Position numbers and translations under genes: made by a program
Assembly (NCBI GenBank): GCA_017476085.1
Contig: JAFVEJ010000079.1
Span: forward strand, 1 to 5,779
Direction of reading: 5' to 3'
Source: Alphaproteobacteria bacterium
GTDB lineage: Bacteria; Pseudomonadota; Alphaproteobacteria; RF32; CAG-977
DNA length: 5,779 nt
Shown: positions 1 to 5,765 of the stretch, piece by piece
Numbering within the stretch: the first letter of the stretch is position 1
Layout: every line of letters begins with the position of its first letter
Notes under the pieces: model-generated
Database searches by the model: none
What the model was told of the DNA's origin: nothing
Seen by the model: only the letters and a program-made list of their open reading frames with translations

Positions 1-846
1 GGCGATGAAACGGCGGGCCTGCAGTATATCGCTCCGAATGCGGCGACGGCGATCGGCGAATACTTTCTGGAAAAGGGCAAGGATGTCCTCGTCATTTACG
101 ACGACCTGACGAACCATGCCCGCGCGTACCGCGAACTGTCTTTGTTGTTGCGCCGTCCTCCCGGCCGCGAAGCTTTCCCGGGCGATATTTTCTATATTCA
201 TTCGCGTCTGTTGGAACGTTCGACGCGTTTGCGTCCCGAGTTTGGCGGCGGTTCTCTGACAGCTCTGCCGATTGTGGAAACGGAAGCGCAGAACATTTCC
301 GCTTACATTCCGACAAACATCATTTCCATTACTGACGGACAGATTTATCTGTCTTCTCCGATGTTTCAGAAAGGCATTCTGCCCGCGATCGACACGGGGC
401 GCTCGGTTTCCCGTGTGGGCGGCGACGCGCAGCTGCCGGCGTACAGTTCTCTGGTCGGTCCGCTGAAGCTGTCATTTTCGCAGTTCGAGGAATTGGAAAG
501 CTTTGCAAAGTTCCGTTCGCATCTGGATGCCGACACGGAAAGACAGCTTAAACGCGGTCGCGCTATCCGCGCCGTGATGCAGCAGAAGCAGTTCGCGCCT
601 GTGCCTGTCGTCGATCAAATTGCAGTGTTGTTCGCGACGACGGAAGGACTTTTGGATAACGTATCCGATAAATTGCGTGATAAAGCGTATGCGATTATTT
701 CCAATCTGATGAAAACGAAACATCGTGAAATAGCCGAACTTATTCTGCGCCGCGAGAAGTTGTCAGCCGAAAACAAAAAGCAGCTGACGGCAGATATTAA
801 AGAAGCTTTGATTAACGAACGCGTTTTGTCCGCCAAACAGGTTTAG
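1..846 (+). CDS. atpA: N-type F1Fo-ATPase subunit alpha, C-terminal 281 residues (5' truncated by window edge)
   Basis: This is the alpha subunit of a rotary F-type ATPase, the non-catalytic nucleotide-binding partner of beta in the F1 head. The reading frame is open from base 1, so the N-terminal domain and Walker A lie outside the window. Visible features, in residues of this fragment: the Walker B strand VLVIYDD at 29-35, the [12 protein letters not shown] loop at 51-62, SITDGQ at 109-114, and SVSRVGG at 135-141 with the arginine finger R138 that reaches the catalytic site on beta. The helical C-terminal domain follows. The spelling [14 protein letters not shown] at 93-106 and the direct coupling to gamma resemble the alternative N-ATPase alpha rather than the housekeeping one (from family knowledge, not searched). 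The stop is 8 nt before atpG. The family assignment is near certain; the N-type subclass is likely. Confidence 0.95.
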   Translation, partial: GDETAGLQYIAPNAATAIGEYFLEKGKDVLVIYDDLTNHARAYRELSLLLRRPPGREAFPGDIFYIHSRLLERSTRLRPEFGGGSLTALPIVETEAQNISAYIPTNIISITDGQIYLSSPMFQKGILPAIDTGRSVSRVGGDAQLPAYSSLVGPLKLSFSQFEELESFAKFRSHLDADTERQLKRGRAIRAVMQQKQFAPVPVVDQIAVLFATTEGLLDNVSDKLRDKAYAIISNLMKTKHREIAELILRREKLSAENKKQLTADIKEALINERVLSAKQV

Positions 847-854
847 GAAAAAGT

Positions 855-1748
855 ATGGATATTGAAGGGCTTCAAAAGCGCATCAAGACAACAAAGGATT
901 TACGGTCGATCGTTTCCACGATGAAATCGTTGTCCGCGGTCAGTATCATTCAATACGACACGGCTTTGAAATCGTTGGTGGAATATGGCCGGACAATCAA
1001 TCTGAGCGCGGTCGCTTTGATGAAAAACGGCGATTTAAAGCTGCCGAAAAATCCGTCCGTCAAACCGGATGCCAAACGGGCATTGGCCGTTGTTATCGGG
1101 TCGGATACGGGACTGGTCGGCAAAATGAACCGCGAAGTCGTCCGCTATGCCGAAAAATTTCTGACGGAAAAGGGATTTAAAGTCGAACAAACGGCTTTTA
1201 TCGCCGTCGGTCGCCAGATCATTGCTCAGTTGTCGCGCGACGAACGCAATTTAATCGAAAGCTATCCGATTTCCAATTCGGTTAAAGCGGTCAGCAAAAC
1301 GGCGGCTTCCGTTTTGGTGACGGCTCACGAGCATATGCAGACGGACAGAATAACGCAAGTTTATCTTTTTTACAGTCAAAAGCAGGGAACGGGCGTTGTT
1401 CCGACATCTTCTTTGTTAATGCCGCTGGGAACGGAATGGTTGGAACGGTTGAAAAATATCGGTTGGCCGGGACGTAATTTTCCGACGTATACCTTGCCGC
1501 CGGAACAGATTTTTTCCGCTTTGATGCGGGAACGCTTGCTGATTGAGCTGTCAACGGCGATTACCGACGCTTTATCGGCGGAGCACCATATGCGGCTGAC
1601 GACGATGCAGGCGGCGGAAAAGAATATTGATGAAAATCTGGAAGCGATGAATCTGGAATATCAGCAAATGCGTCAGGAAAACATTACGACGGAATTGCTG
1701 GACGTTGTTTCCGGCGCGGAAGCGTTAAGAACGCAGAAAAGAAAATGA
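855..1748 (+). CDS. atpG: N-type F1Fo-ATPase subunit gamma
   Basis: This 297-residue protein is the central rotor shaft of the F1 head, coupling ring rotation to nucleotide exchange in the alpha/beta hexamer. Length fits the family (about 285-300). The N-terminal helix (1-50) carries LQKRIKTTKDLRSIVSTMK, the equivalent of the usual gamma start, in the variant with SLSAVSIIQY typical of N-ATPases. The C-terminal helix (about 234-297) ends in the conserved YQQMRQENITTELLDVVSGAEAL, which forms the coiled coil with the N-terminal helix. The start is supported by AGGA at 845-848, overlapping the atpA stop, with a 6-nt spacer, so translation is probably coupled. No beta or epsilon gene follows; a terminator comes at once, as expected when gamma is the last gene of an atpDCQRBEFAG-type operon. 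Confidence 0.93.
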   Translation: MDIEGLQKRIKTTKDLRSIVSTMKSLSAVSIIQYDTALKSLVEYGRTINLSAVALMKNGDLKLPKNPSVKPDAKRALAVVIGSDTGLVGKMNREVVRYAEKFLTEKGFKVEQTAFIAVGRQIIAQLSRDERNLIESYPISNSVKAVSKTAASVLVTAHEHMQTDRITQVYLFYSQKQGTGVVPTSSLLMPLGTEWLERLKNIGWPGRNFPTYTLPPEQIFSALMRERLLIELSTAITDALSAEHHMRLTTMQAAEKNIDENLEAMNLEYQQMRQENITTELLDVVSGAEALRTQKRK

Positions 1749-1776
1749 AAAAAGCGGGAATTTTCCCGCTTTTTTT
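1748..1776. terminator. Bidirectional intrinsic terminator between atpG and the convergent HhH gene
   Basis: The stem GCGGGA (1754-1759) pairs with TCCCGC (1764-1769) around the loop ATTT. It is flanked by an A-run (1748-1753) and a T-run (1770-1776), so each strand gives a GC stem followed by U residues. It overlaps the final base of the atpG stop codon on the left and the stop codon of the minus-strand gene (1775-1777) on the right. It therefore ends both the atp operon and the leftward unit. Confidence 0.9.
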
Positions 1777-2590
1777 AGGCATTTAATTCATCAAAACCGA
1801 TTTCTTTTAAATATTCTTTTCGGAATGATTTTTCTTTTTTAGATTTTTCCTGATGCAGATAAAAATTATGCGTGCAACAAAGCCATATAATCTTATCTAA
1901 TTTATAGGCTTTGCATGTCGTATTTCCCATATCGATTTTTTCAGCCGTTTTTAAAATCAGTTTATATGCATTATATTGATCAAGTTTTTCTTTAGGATAC
2001 AGCTGTTTAAACACATCTATTAAATGGACATCCGGTTTGGGATAATCATAACCGATTTCTTTTAAGAAATCGCAAGCTAAAGCAAAACCAAAACCTTTAA
2101 TTTCTTTCGCGATCAAACTTGGCAAAGCAGCTTTTGCCAAACTGTTTGTTTGAAAGGAATTAAAAAAATTTTTTAAATTTTCTTTTGACTTAAATTCCAT
2201 CATAAATTCCGCGCCGGAAAGGATGTAATTGCACCATCTTTCAAATAAAATGGAATGTTTGTCATTAACAGAAAATCCTTCTTTTTTCATTGCGTTAAAC
2301 AAAGCCGCTCCGTCAGCGTATTCGGCTAAAATATCCGCAGGATGAAAAAATCTTAAAATTTTTTCATACTTTGGCGAGGAATATTTAATCACGGAGGGCA
2401 TCATGTTTCGATTTTGAAGCGATATGACCATACGTTCAAAAATAGCTTCAAAAGTCGTTTTTTCGGTGTTGATGTCGTAATCGGAAAATGCTTTGAAATA
2501 TTTTTCCAGATCATCTGCGGAAAGCTTCTGTTTAACGGCTTCTTTAACTAAGTAAGCATACGATTTTTCATAAAAAAGAAATTCTTCCAT
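1775..2590 (-). CDS. HhH-GPD (DNA glycosylase)-like protein of unknown function
   Basis: This is a soluble, largely helical 271-residue protein that I cannot name. Residues 164-172 (IKGFGFALA) look like a helix-hairpin-helix turn. The following helix leads to YPKPDVHL (183-190), where D187 sits in the position of the catalytic Asp of HhH-GPD base-excision glycosylases (compare VD-T/V-H in EndoIII/OGG1). The catalytic Lys used by bifunctional members of that family within the hairpin is not seen; the aligned position is A170. Any glycosylase activity would therefore be monofunctional, or the fold may serve only DNA binding. Residues 1-150 are helical and unfamiliar. The paired cysteines in WLCC (236-239) lack the spacing of the EndoIII Fe-S loop. 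The gene lies 2 nt downstream of the zinc-ribbon membrane gene, with AGG at 2601-2603 as a weak ribosome site, so the two are probably co-translated. It is clearly more A/T-rich than the atp and ispH genes, suggesting acquisition. Confidence 0.75.
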   Translation of the reverse strand: MEEFLFYEKSYAYLVKEAVKQKLSADDLEKYFKAFSDYDINTEKTTFEAIFERMVISLQNRNMMPSVIKYSSPKYEKILRFFHPADILAEYADGAALFNAMKKEGFSVNDKHSILFERWCNYILSGAEFMMEFKSKENLKNFFNSFQTNSLAKAALPSLIAKEIKGFGFALACDFLKEIGYDYPKPDVHLIDVFKQLYPKEKLDQYNAYKLILKTAEKIDMGNTTCKAYKLDKIIWLCCTHNFYLHQEKSKKEKSFRKEYLKEIGFDELNA

Positions 2591-2592
2591 TT

Positions 2593-2832
2593 TTATTTAA
2601 CCTGTGAAACGCGAGAACCGCAATATTGACAACGATATCCATATATAAAATATGAAATAAATCCTACAGGAACAAGCCAAAATGTATAGATAAGCCATTC
2701 TTGTTTAAAAATAAAAGAGAAAAGAAAAAGAAAACCACAAGTTTCCGGCAGCCAATGTATGGCGCATGGAACCCGTTTCTTACATTTTTTACAAGTTCCA
2801 TAGTGAATTTTCTTTTCTGCTTTTTTCGCCAT
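2593..2832 (-). CDS. Small membrane protein with two CxxC zinc-ribbon-like knuckles
   Basis: This 79-residue protein has an unknown function. A basic N-terminus is followed by C14-KK-C17. Two hydrophobic stretches (about 31-43 and 47-65) are separated by the short polar KQE, and C68-QY-C71 comes near the C-terminus. If both hydrophobic stretches span the membrane, the two CxxC pairs end up on the same side and could form one four-cysteine zinc site; that is inference. C23 and C32 are extra cysteines. The chosen start is the second in-frame ATG, because AGGAG lies 7 nt before it. The first ATG (at 2859, nine residues longer) has only CCCTTT upstream and no ribosome site. The gene is the first of a two-gene leftward unit and lies behind the structured leader RNA at 2945-3143. 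Its A/T-rich composition matches its partner. Confidence 0.75.
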   Translation of the reverse strand: MAKKAEKKIHYGTCKKCKKRVPCAIHWLPETCGFLFLFSFIFKQEWLIYTFWLVPVGFISYFIYGYRCQYCGSRVSQVK

Positions 2833-2839
2833 TTTATTT

Positions 2840-2844
2840 CTCCT
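2840..2844 (-). promoter_or_regulatory. Ribosome binding site deciding the start of the zinc-ribbon membrane protein
   Basis: AGGAG on the minus strand lies 7 nt upstream of the ATG at 2832. The alternative upstream ATG at 2859 has no such site, so the shorter protein is preferred. Confidence 0.8.
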
Positions 2845-2859
2845 GTTTACGGTTTTCAT

Positions 2860-2920
2860 AAAGGGAAATCAGACTTAAATGATATGGATTGTATCTGATT
2901 AAATGGTGATAAATCCCTTT
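2860..2920 (-). promoter_or_regulatory. Dyad in the leader of the zinc-ribbon/HhH unit (RNA hairpin or operator)
   Basis: Read on the minus strand, AAAGGGA (2920-2914) pairs with TCCCTTT (2866-2860), and AATCAGA (2900-2894) pairs with TCTGATT (2873-2867). The right arms are contiguous, while the left arms are separated by a 13-nt bulge, giving 14 bp in total. The inner loop holds GATACAATCC, whose TACAAT resembles a -10 box, but no good -35 precedes it. The element is either a hairpin in the leader of a transcript starting near 3141, or a DNA operator around a local promoter. It ends 28 nt before the ATG at 2832. Confidence 0.45.
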
Positions 2921-2940
2921 CTGAAATCCTGTTTGTTAAA

Positions 2941-2971
2941 GTTAAACGAAACCCGCCTTTTCCAAGGCGGG
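2941..2971 (-). terminator. Intrinsic terminator or attenuator ending the structured RNA
   Basis: On the minus strand CCCGCCTT (2971-2964) pairs perfectly with AAGGCGGG (2959-2952) around a GGAA tetraloop, followed by TTTCGTTTAAC. The tail is T-rich in this direction but reads GGATTTTC in the other, which favours leftward termination. It sits about 110 nt before the zinc-ribbon gene, so it can act either as the 3' end of an independent small RNA or as an attenuator. Confidence 0.65.
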
Positions 2972-3143
2972 CGGATTTTCAGAAACCGTAGAGTATAAAA
3001 CGGCTCGGCTTATTCAGCACACAGCCTTATTCGCCGAAATCCGCCCGTTTAAGGACAGATTCGGCATATAATTTATTAGCCGCCATACACAATGCGGCTA
3101 TACTCCAAGGGTTTCTGACGTCCTGCCGGAAATCTTCCGACAG
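2945..3143 (-). ncRNA. Candidate structured RNA of about 200 nt (riboswitch-like leader or sRNA), class not recognised
   Basis: Read leftward, the elements are: a hairpin of 9 bp with a 3-nt loop (3143-3123); a long-range closing helix (3118-3110 with 2987-2979, TCAGAAACC/GGTTTCTGA, 9 bp); an internal loop (CTTG/TAC); a second helix (3105-3099 with 2997-2991, GAGTATA/TATACTC); and, inside it, a GCCGC/GCGGC hairpin (3098-3079), an apical 13-bp hairpin with one bulge (3065-3053 with 3046-3033) and a weak GGCT/AGCC hairpin (3026-3007). A terminator follows. Three G-U pairs in these stems would be A-C mismatches if the + strand were transcribed, so the minus strand is the RNA. No signature of 6S, tmRNA, RNase P, SRP RNA or a riboswitch class I know was seen. 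The exact ends are inferred from the promoter and terminator. Confidence 0.65.
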
Positions 3144-3147
3144 AAGC

Positions 3148-3176
3148 AATTTAACAAAAAGAAGTGAACTTTTCAA
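3148..3176 (-). promoter_or_regulatory. Sigma70-like promoter for the structured RNA
   Basis: On the minus strand, TTGAAA (3176-3171) is followed after exactly 17 nt by TAAATT (3153-3148). The predicted start is near 3141, at the foot of the first hairpin of the RNA. It lies in the short gap just after the thrB stop codon. I see no terminator for thrB before it, so read-through from ispH-thrB is also possible. Confidence 0.5.
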
Positions 3177-3185
3177 GCGTTGCGT

Positions 3186-4148
3186 TTATTTCAGGTATTC
3201 CCGATAATCCTGAATCTTTTTATGAAAGCGGAGTTTTTTCACATATTCCAGCGGGTTTTTCGGCGTGACCAGAGCGCCCGGCACGCGGTTCAGCCAGTCG
3301 TATGTCCGCGTCAGCAAAAAGCGCAAGGCACTGCCCAGAGCCAATATTGGCAAGGCTTCTTTTTCTTCGTTTGAGAGCGGACGGATGCGGTCGTAGTCTT
3401 CAATCATATTTTTCGCTTTGGCGGGATTGAGATCCCATGTGTCCTGATCAAAGCACCACGCGTTCAGGCAGACGGCCAATTCGTAAACAAGCGCGTCGTT
3501 GCAGGCAAAATAAAAGTCGATAATGCCGGATAATTTTTCATCGGAGAAAAAGACGTTGTCGGGAAACAAATCGGCGTGAATGACGCCTTGCGGCAAATCG
3601 GACGGAAAATGTTTTTTTACGGTTTGAAAAGTTTCCGTCATTTCTTCAAACAAGCCGTCTGCGACAGTATCGGCTGCTTTGCCGATCTTGCTCAATAATT
3701 TTTCCCAACCGTCAACGGATAAATCATTTTTGCGAAATCCGGAAAAATCTTGTCCCGCCAAGTGCATTTTCGCCATAGCTTTCCCCAGTTGTCCGCAATG
3801 TTCGGGCGTGATTTTCGCAACGGATTTTCCGTTTAAAAAAGTCGTCAGACAGGCTTTTTTGCCGCACAAAGGCAATAAGTTTTCCCCATTTTTAGCCGCA
3901 ACCGGCAACGGACAGGTAATGCCTTTGTTTGCCAGATGAGTCATCAAGTTTAAGAAATACGGCAATTCCTGCGGATTGACGCGTTTTTCATAAAGCGTCA
4001 GGATAAAACGGGCTTTATCCGTTTGCACCAGATAATTCGTGTTTTCGATGCCTTCGGAAATACCGGTCAAGGACACAAGCGCGCCGATGTCGAATTGCTT
4101 TAAAAATTCCGAGAGTTCTTCAAAAATAACTTTGGTATAAACGGCCAT
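3186..4148 (-). CDS. thrB: Homoserine kinase, APH-fold (ThrB type II)
   Basis: This enzyme phosphorylates L-homoserine with ATP to O-phosphohomoserine, the substrate of threonine synthase, in the cytoplasm. It is the aminoglycoside-phosphotransferase-fold type common in alphaproteobacteria, unrelated to GHMP-type ThrB. At 320 residues it has full family length. The N-terminal lobe carries GISEGIENTNYLV (29-41) and FILTLYEKRV (48-57), the nucleotide-lobe signature with the Lys of YEKR. The catalytic loop is VIHADLFPDNVFF (189-201), with H191, D193 and N198. The metal-binding Asp is D211 in IIDFYFA. The C-terminus (about 275-313) has the family's LRFLLTRTYDWLN and EYVKKLRFHK. The ATG is 2 nt after the ispH stop, with AAGAG as a weak ribosome site, so the gene is most likely co-transcribed with ispH. 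No terminator follows it. Confidence 0.95.
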   Translation of the reverse strand: MAVYTKVIFEELSEFLKQFDIGALVSLTGISEGIENTNYLVQTDKARFILTLYEKRVNPQELPYFLNLMTHLANKGITCPLPVAAKNGENLLPLCGKKACLTTFLNGKSVAKITPEHCGQLGKAMAKMHLAGQDFSGFRKNDLSVDGWEKLLSKIGKAADTVADGLFEEMTETFQTVKKHFPSDLPQGVIHADLFPDNVFFSDEKLSGIIDFYFACNDALVYELAVCLNAWCFDQDTWDLNPAKAKNMIEDYDRIRPLSNEEKEALPILALGSALRFLLTRTYDWLNRVPGALVTPKNPLEYVKKLRFHKKIQDYREYLK

Positions 4149-4150
4149 GA

Positions 4151-5095
4151 TTATTCTCTTAACGAAGCGGGAAGGGGGAAAGACACTTTTTCTTCCGTTT
4201 CAACGTGTTCCGATAATGTGATTTGAAAATGTTCGGCCAATTTGTCGATGACTTCTTTTACTAAAATTTCAGGAGCGGAAGCGCCTGCGGTAATGCCAAG
4301 CGTTTTAACGTCCATCAAGTAGTTTTGATCAATTTCTTCGGCACGCTGTACCAAAATGGAACGGGAGCATCCGGCTTCTTTGGCAACTTCCACCAATCGT
4401 TTGGAATTGGACGAATTCGGTGCGCCGATCACCATCAGCAGATCACATTCTTTTGCAATCGCTTTCACGGCTTTTTGCCGATTGGTTGTCGCGTAGCAGA
4501 TATCGTTTCGATGCGGTTTGGCGATATGAGGAAACCGAACTTTTAACGCTTGAATCAGCTCGGCCGTTTCATCCAAAGAAAGTGTCGTTTGGGTAACATA
4601 CCCCAGCTTGTCCGCCCAACCTTGCGGAATGGTATCAATATCGGCGACACAGGAAATCAGTTTCATTTCATCGGCTGGAATTTGCCCCATCGTGCCGATG
4701 ACTTCCGGGTGTCCCTGATGCCCGATCAGAAGCGTTTTGCGACCTTCGTCATAGTTTTTACGCGCTTCTTTATGCACTTTTTCGACCAAAGGACAGGTTG
4801 CGTCGATTGTCATCAGATTGCGGCGTTTGGCTTCTTCCATAACGGAAACGGGAATGCCATGGGCCGAAAAAATCACGACGGCGCCATCCGGCACTTCATC
4901 AAGTTCGTTGACAAATATTGCGCCTTGATCGGCCAAAGTCTGCACGACATATTTGTTGTGTACAATTTCATGACGGACATAAACGGGCGTGCCGAATTTT
5001 TTCAAAGCCATGGACACGATTTGTACGGCGCGCGTGACGCCGGCGCAAAAACCGCGCGGAGAGGCTAACAGAATTTTTAATTTCATGTTGTGCAT
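4151..5095 (-). CDS. ispH: 4-hydroxy-3-methylbut-2-enyl diphosphate reductase
   Basis: This [4Fe-4S] enzyme makes IPP and DMAPP from HMBPP, the last step of the MEP isoprenoid pathway. At 314 residues it matches the family. The three cluster cysteines are present: C17 in PRGFCAGV, C101 in DATCPLV and C200 in DICYATTNR. Substrate residues corresponding to E. coli H41, H74, H124 and E126 are H46, H79, H129 and E131, and SSNS (228-231) and the TAGASAP motif (269-275) are intact. The chosen ATG at 5095 has AAGGA 10 nt upstream. A second ATG three codons in (5086) would leave that site 19 nt away, so it is less likely, though it gives an N-terminus closer to E. coli IspH. The gene is first in the ispH-thrB pair. 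Its promoter must lie in the A/T-rich gap shared with the divergent HTH gene; I find only weak boxes there. Confidence 0.97.
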   Translation of the reverse strand: MHNMKLKILLASPRGFCAGVTRAVQIVSMALKKFGTPVYVRHEIVHNKYVVQTLADQGAIFVNELDEVPDGAVVIFSAHGIPVSVMEEAKRRNLMTIDATCPLVEKVHKEARKNYDEGRKTLLIGHQGHPEVIGTMGQIPADEMKLISCVADIDTIPQGWADKLGYVTQTTLSLDETAELIQALKVRFPHIAKPHRNDICYATTNRQKAVKAIAKECDLLMVIGAPNSSNSKRLVEVAKEAGCSRSILVQRAEEIDQNYLMDVKTLGITAGASAPEILVKEVIDKLAEHFQITLSEHVETEEKVSFPLPASLRE

Positions 5096-5245
5096 AGGGA
5101 ATAAATCCTTTTCGATTTTTCAGAATAAAGCATACTTTTGATTGAAGGTAAAGGCGCTTTTTTTTTCAGGATTTTTTGGGTCGTTGGATTAAAGTCAAAT
5201 GGCTATATAGACAAAAGATATTTTTGATAGTATTCTTATTAAGAT

Positions 5246-5263
5246 AGTTATTTTTAAATAACT
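5246..5263. promoter_or_regulatory. 18-bp palindrome upstream of the LuxR-type HTH gene
   Basis: AGTTATTT and AAATAACT form perfect 8-bp arms around a TT centre. The palindrome lies 32 bp before the start codon of the HTH gene, in the divergent ispH/HTH intergenic region. A TTGATA at 5224-5229 could be a -35 box, with a poor -10 (TATTTT at 5249-5254, spacing 19) falling inside the palindrome. An operator, perhaps autoregulatory, is plausible, since LuxR-family HTH domains bind dyads, but A/T richness makes chance palindromes more likely. Confidence 0.35.
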
Positions 5264-5295
5264 CAATTAAAAGTTGTATATTTAGAGGGCTGAAA

Positions 5296-5535
5296 ATGAA
5301 AAAAGATAAACTATCTGGCAGGAAAATGTCGCTTGACAAAGATTTCCGTTTGACGCCGAAGCAAAAAGAGGTATTGAAATATTTGGCAAAAGGCTTTCAA
5401 AATAAGGAAATAGCCAGTCAAATGAATCTGTCGGTTTCTACAATCAAGTTGCATGTATCGGGAGTAATTCTGCGTCTGAATGTAAAAACGCGGACGGCCG
5501 CAGTGGTCAGGGCTCAGGAATTGAAAATTATTTAA
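5296..5535 (+). CDS. Stand-alone LuxR/GerE-type helix-turn-helix regulator
   Basis: This 79-residue protein consists of little more than a LuxR C-terminal DNA-binding domain. LTPKQKEVLKYLAKG (19-33) is the first helix of the fold, KEIASQMNLS (37-46) is the scaffold helix, and VSTIKLHVSGVILRL (47-61) is the recognition helix and its continuation. The tail NVKTRTAAVVRAQEL (62-76) is the dimerisation helix typical of the family. There is no receiver, PAS or autoinducer-binding domain, and the A/T-rich DNA upstream shows no remnant of one. The basic first 12 residues are not conserved in the family as I know it. GAGGG at 5285-5289, 6 nt before the ATG, supports the start. It is monocistronic with its own terminator. 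Its targets cannot be read from this window; the palindrome upstream suggests possible self-control. Confidence 0.88.
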   Translation: MKKDKLSGRKMSLDKDFRLTPKQKEVLKYLAKGFQNKEIASQMNLSVSTIKLHVSGVILRLNVKTRTAAVVRAQELKII

Positions 5536-5545
5536 AAATATTTTG

Positions 5546-5577
5546 AAGGCAATCTTTTTTTTGAAGATTGCCTTTTT
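5546..5577 (+). terminator. Intrinsic terminator of the LuxR-type HTH gene
   Basis: AAGGCAATCTT (5546-5556) pairs perfectly with AAGATTGCCTT (5564-5574) over 11 bp around a T-rich 7-nt loop. The stem ends in a run of five T. It begins 10 nt after the stop codon. Confidence 0.92.
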
Positions 5578-5721
5578 GCAATTTGAAAATCACACGTCGG
5601 GGCGCGGAGACATGTTTTTTTAGAGGAATTTTCTGATCAGGTTTTCAGTAGGTCTGATTTTTTTATAGATCATATATTCCGACTTTAAAAGCGATGACCG
5701 CATTGTTTTTTTTCGGATAAA

Positions 5722-5765
5722 AAGAAACCGCGGGGAGGGTTTGTGTAATCTTTCCGCGGTTTCTT
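5722..5765 (-). terminator. 12-bp inverted repeat at the right edge, probable terminator of a leftward gene outside the window
   Basis: AAGAAACCGCGG (5722-5733) and CCGCGGTTTCTT (5754-5765) are perfect inverted repeats around 20 nt. On the minus strand the second arm runs into TTTCTTTTTATCC, a reasonable U-tract, whereas the + strand continues with GAC. A leftward gene ending just beyond base 5779 would explain it. The loop is long for an intrinsic terminator, so a protein-binding site or RNA hairpin remains possible. Confidence 0.5.

Noticed and set aside
2833..2859. Nine-residue N-terminal extension of the zinc-ribbon membrane protein
   Set aside because: The upstream ATG at 2859 has no ribosome binding site, whereas AGGAG lies 7 nt before the ATG at 2832.
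2945..3143. tRNA, tmRNA, RNase P, SRP RNA or 6S RNA
   Set aside because: No tRNA-like acceptor or T-loop, no RNase P or SRP core motifs were seen. The three-hairpin interior differs from the single long rod of 6S RNA, although a divergent 6S cannot be fully excluded without a covariance search.
2945..3143. Retron msr-msd or type III toxin-antitoxin RNA
   Set aside because: No reverse transcriptase gene lies nearby, there are no tandem repeats as in type III antitoxins, and the neighbouring proteins do not resemble the toxins of such systems.
4550..5068. Open frame of 172 codons on the + strand, opposite ispH
   Set aside because: It lies wholly inside ispH, whose cluster cysteines and motifs are all intact. 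The translated product has no recognisable domain and no ribosome site.
5152..5180. T-rich run after GGCGC upstream of ispH as a terminator
   Set aside because: GGCGC and the flanking A/T bases cannot form a stem with a usable loop, so it is only a homopolymer-rich stretch.
5636..5664. Possible + strand terminator (ATCAG, loop, CTGAT, then T-run)
   Set aside because: The stem is only 5 bp with a 13-nt loop, and there is no + strand gene left to terminate after the strong hairpin at 5546-5577.
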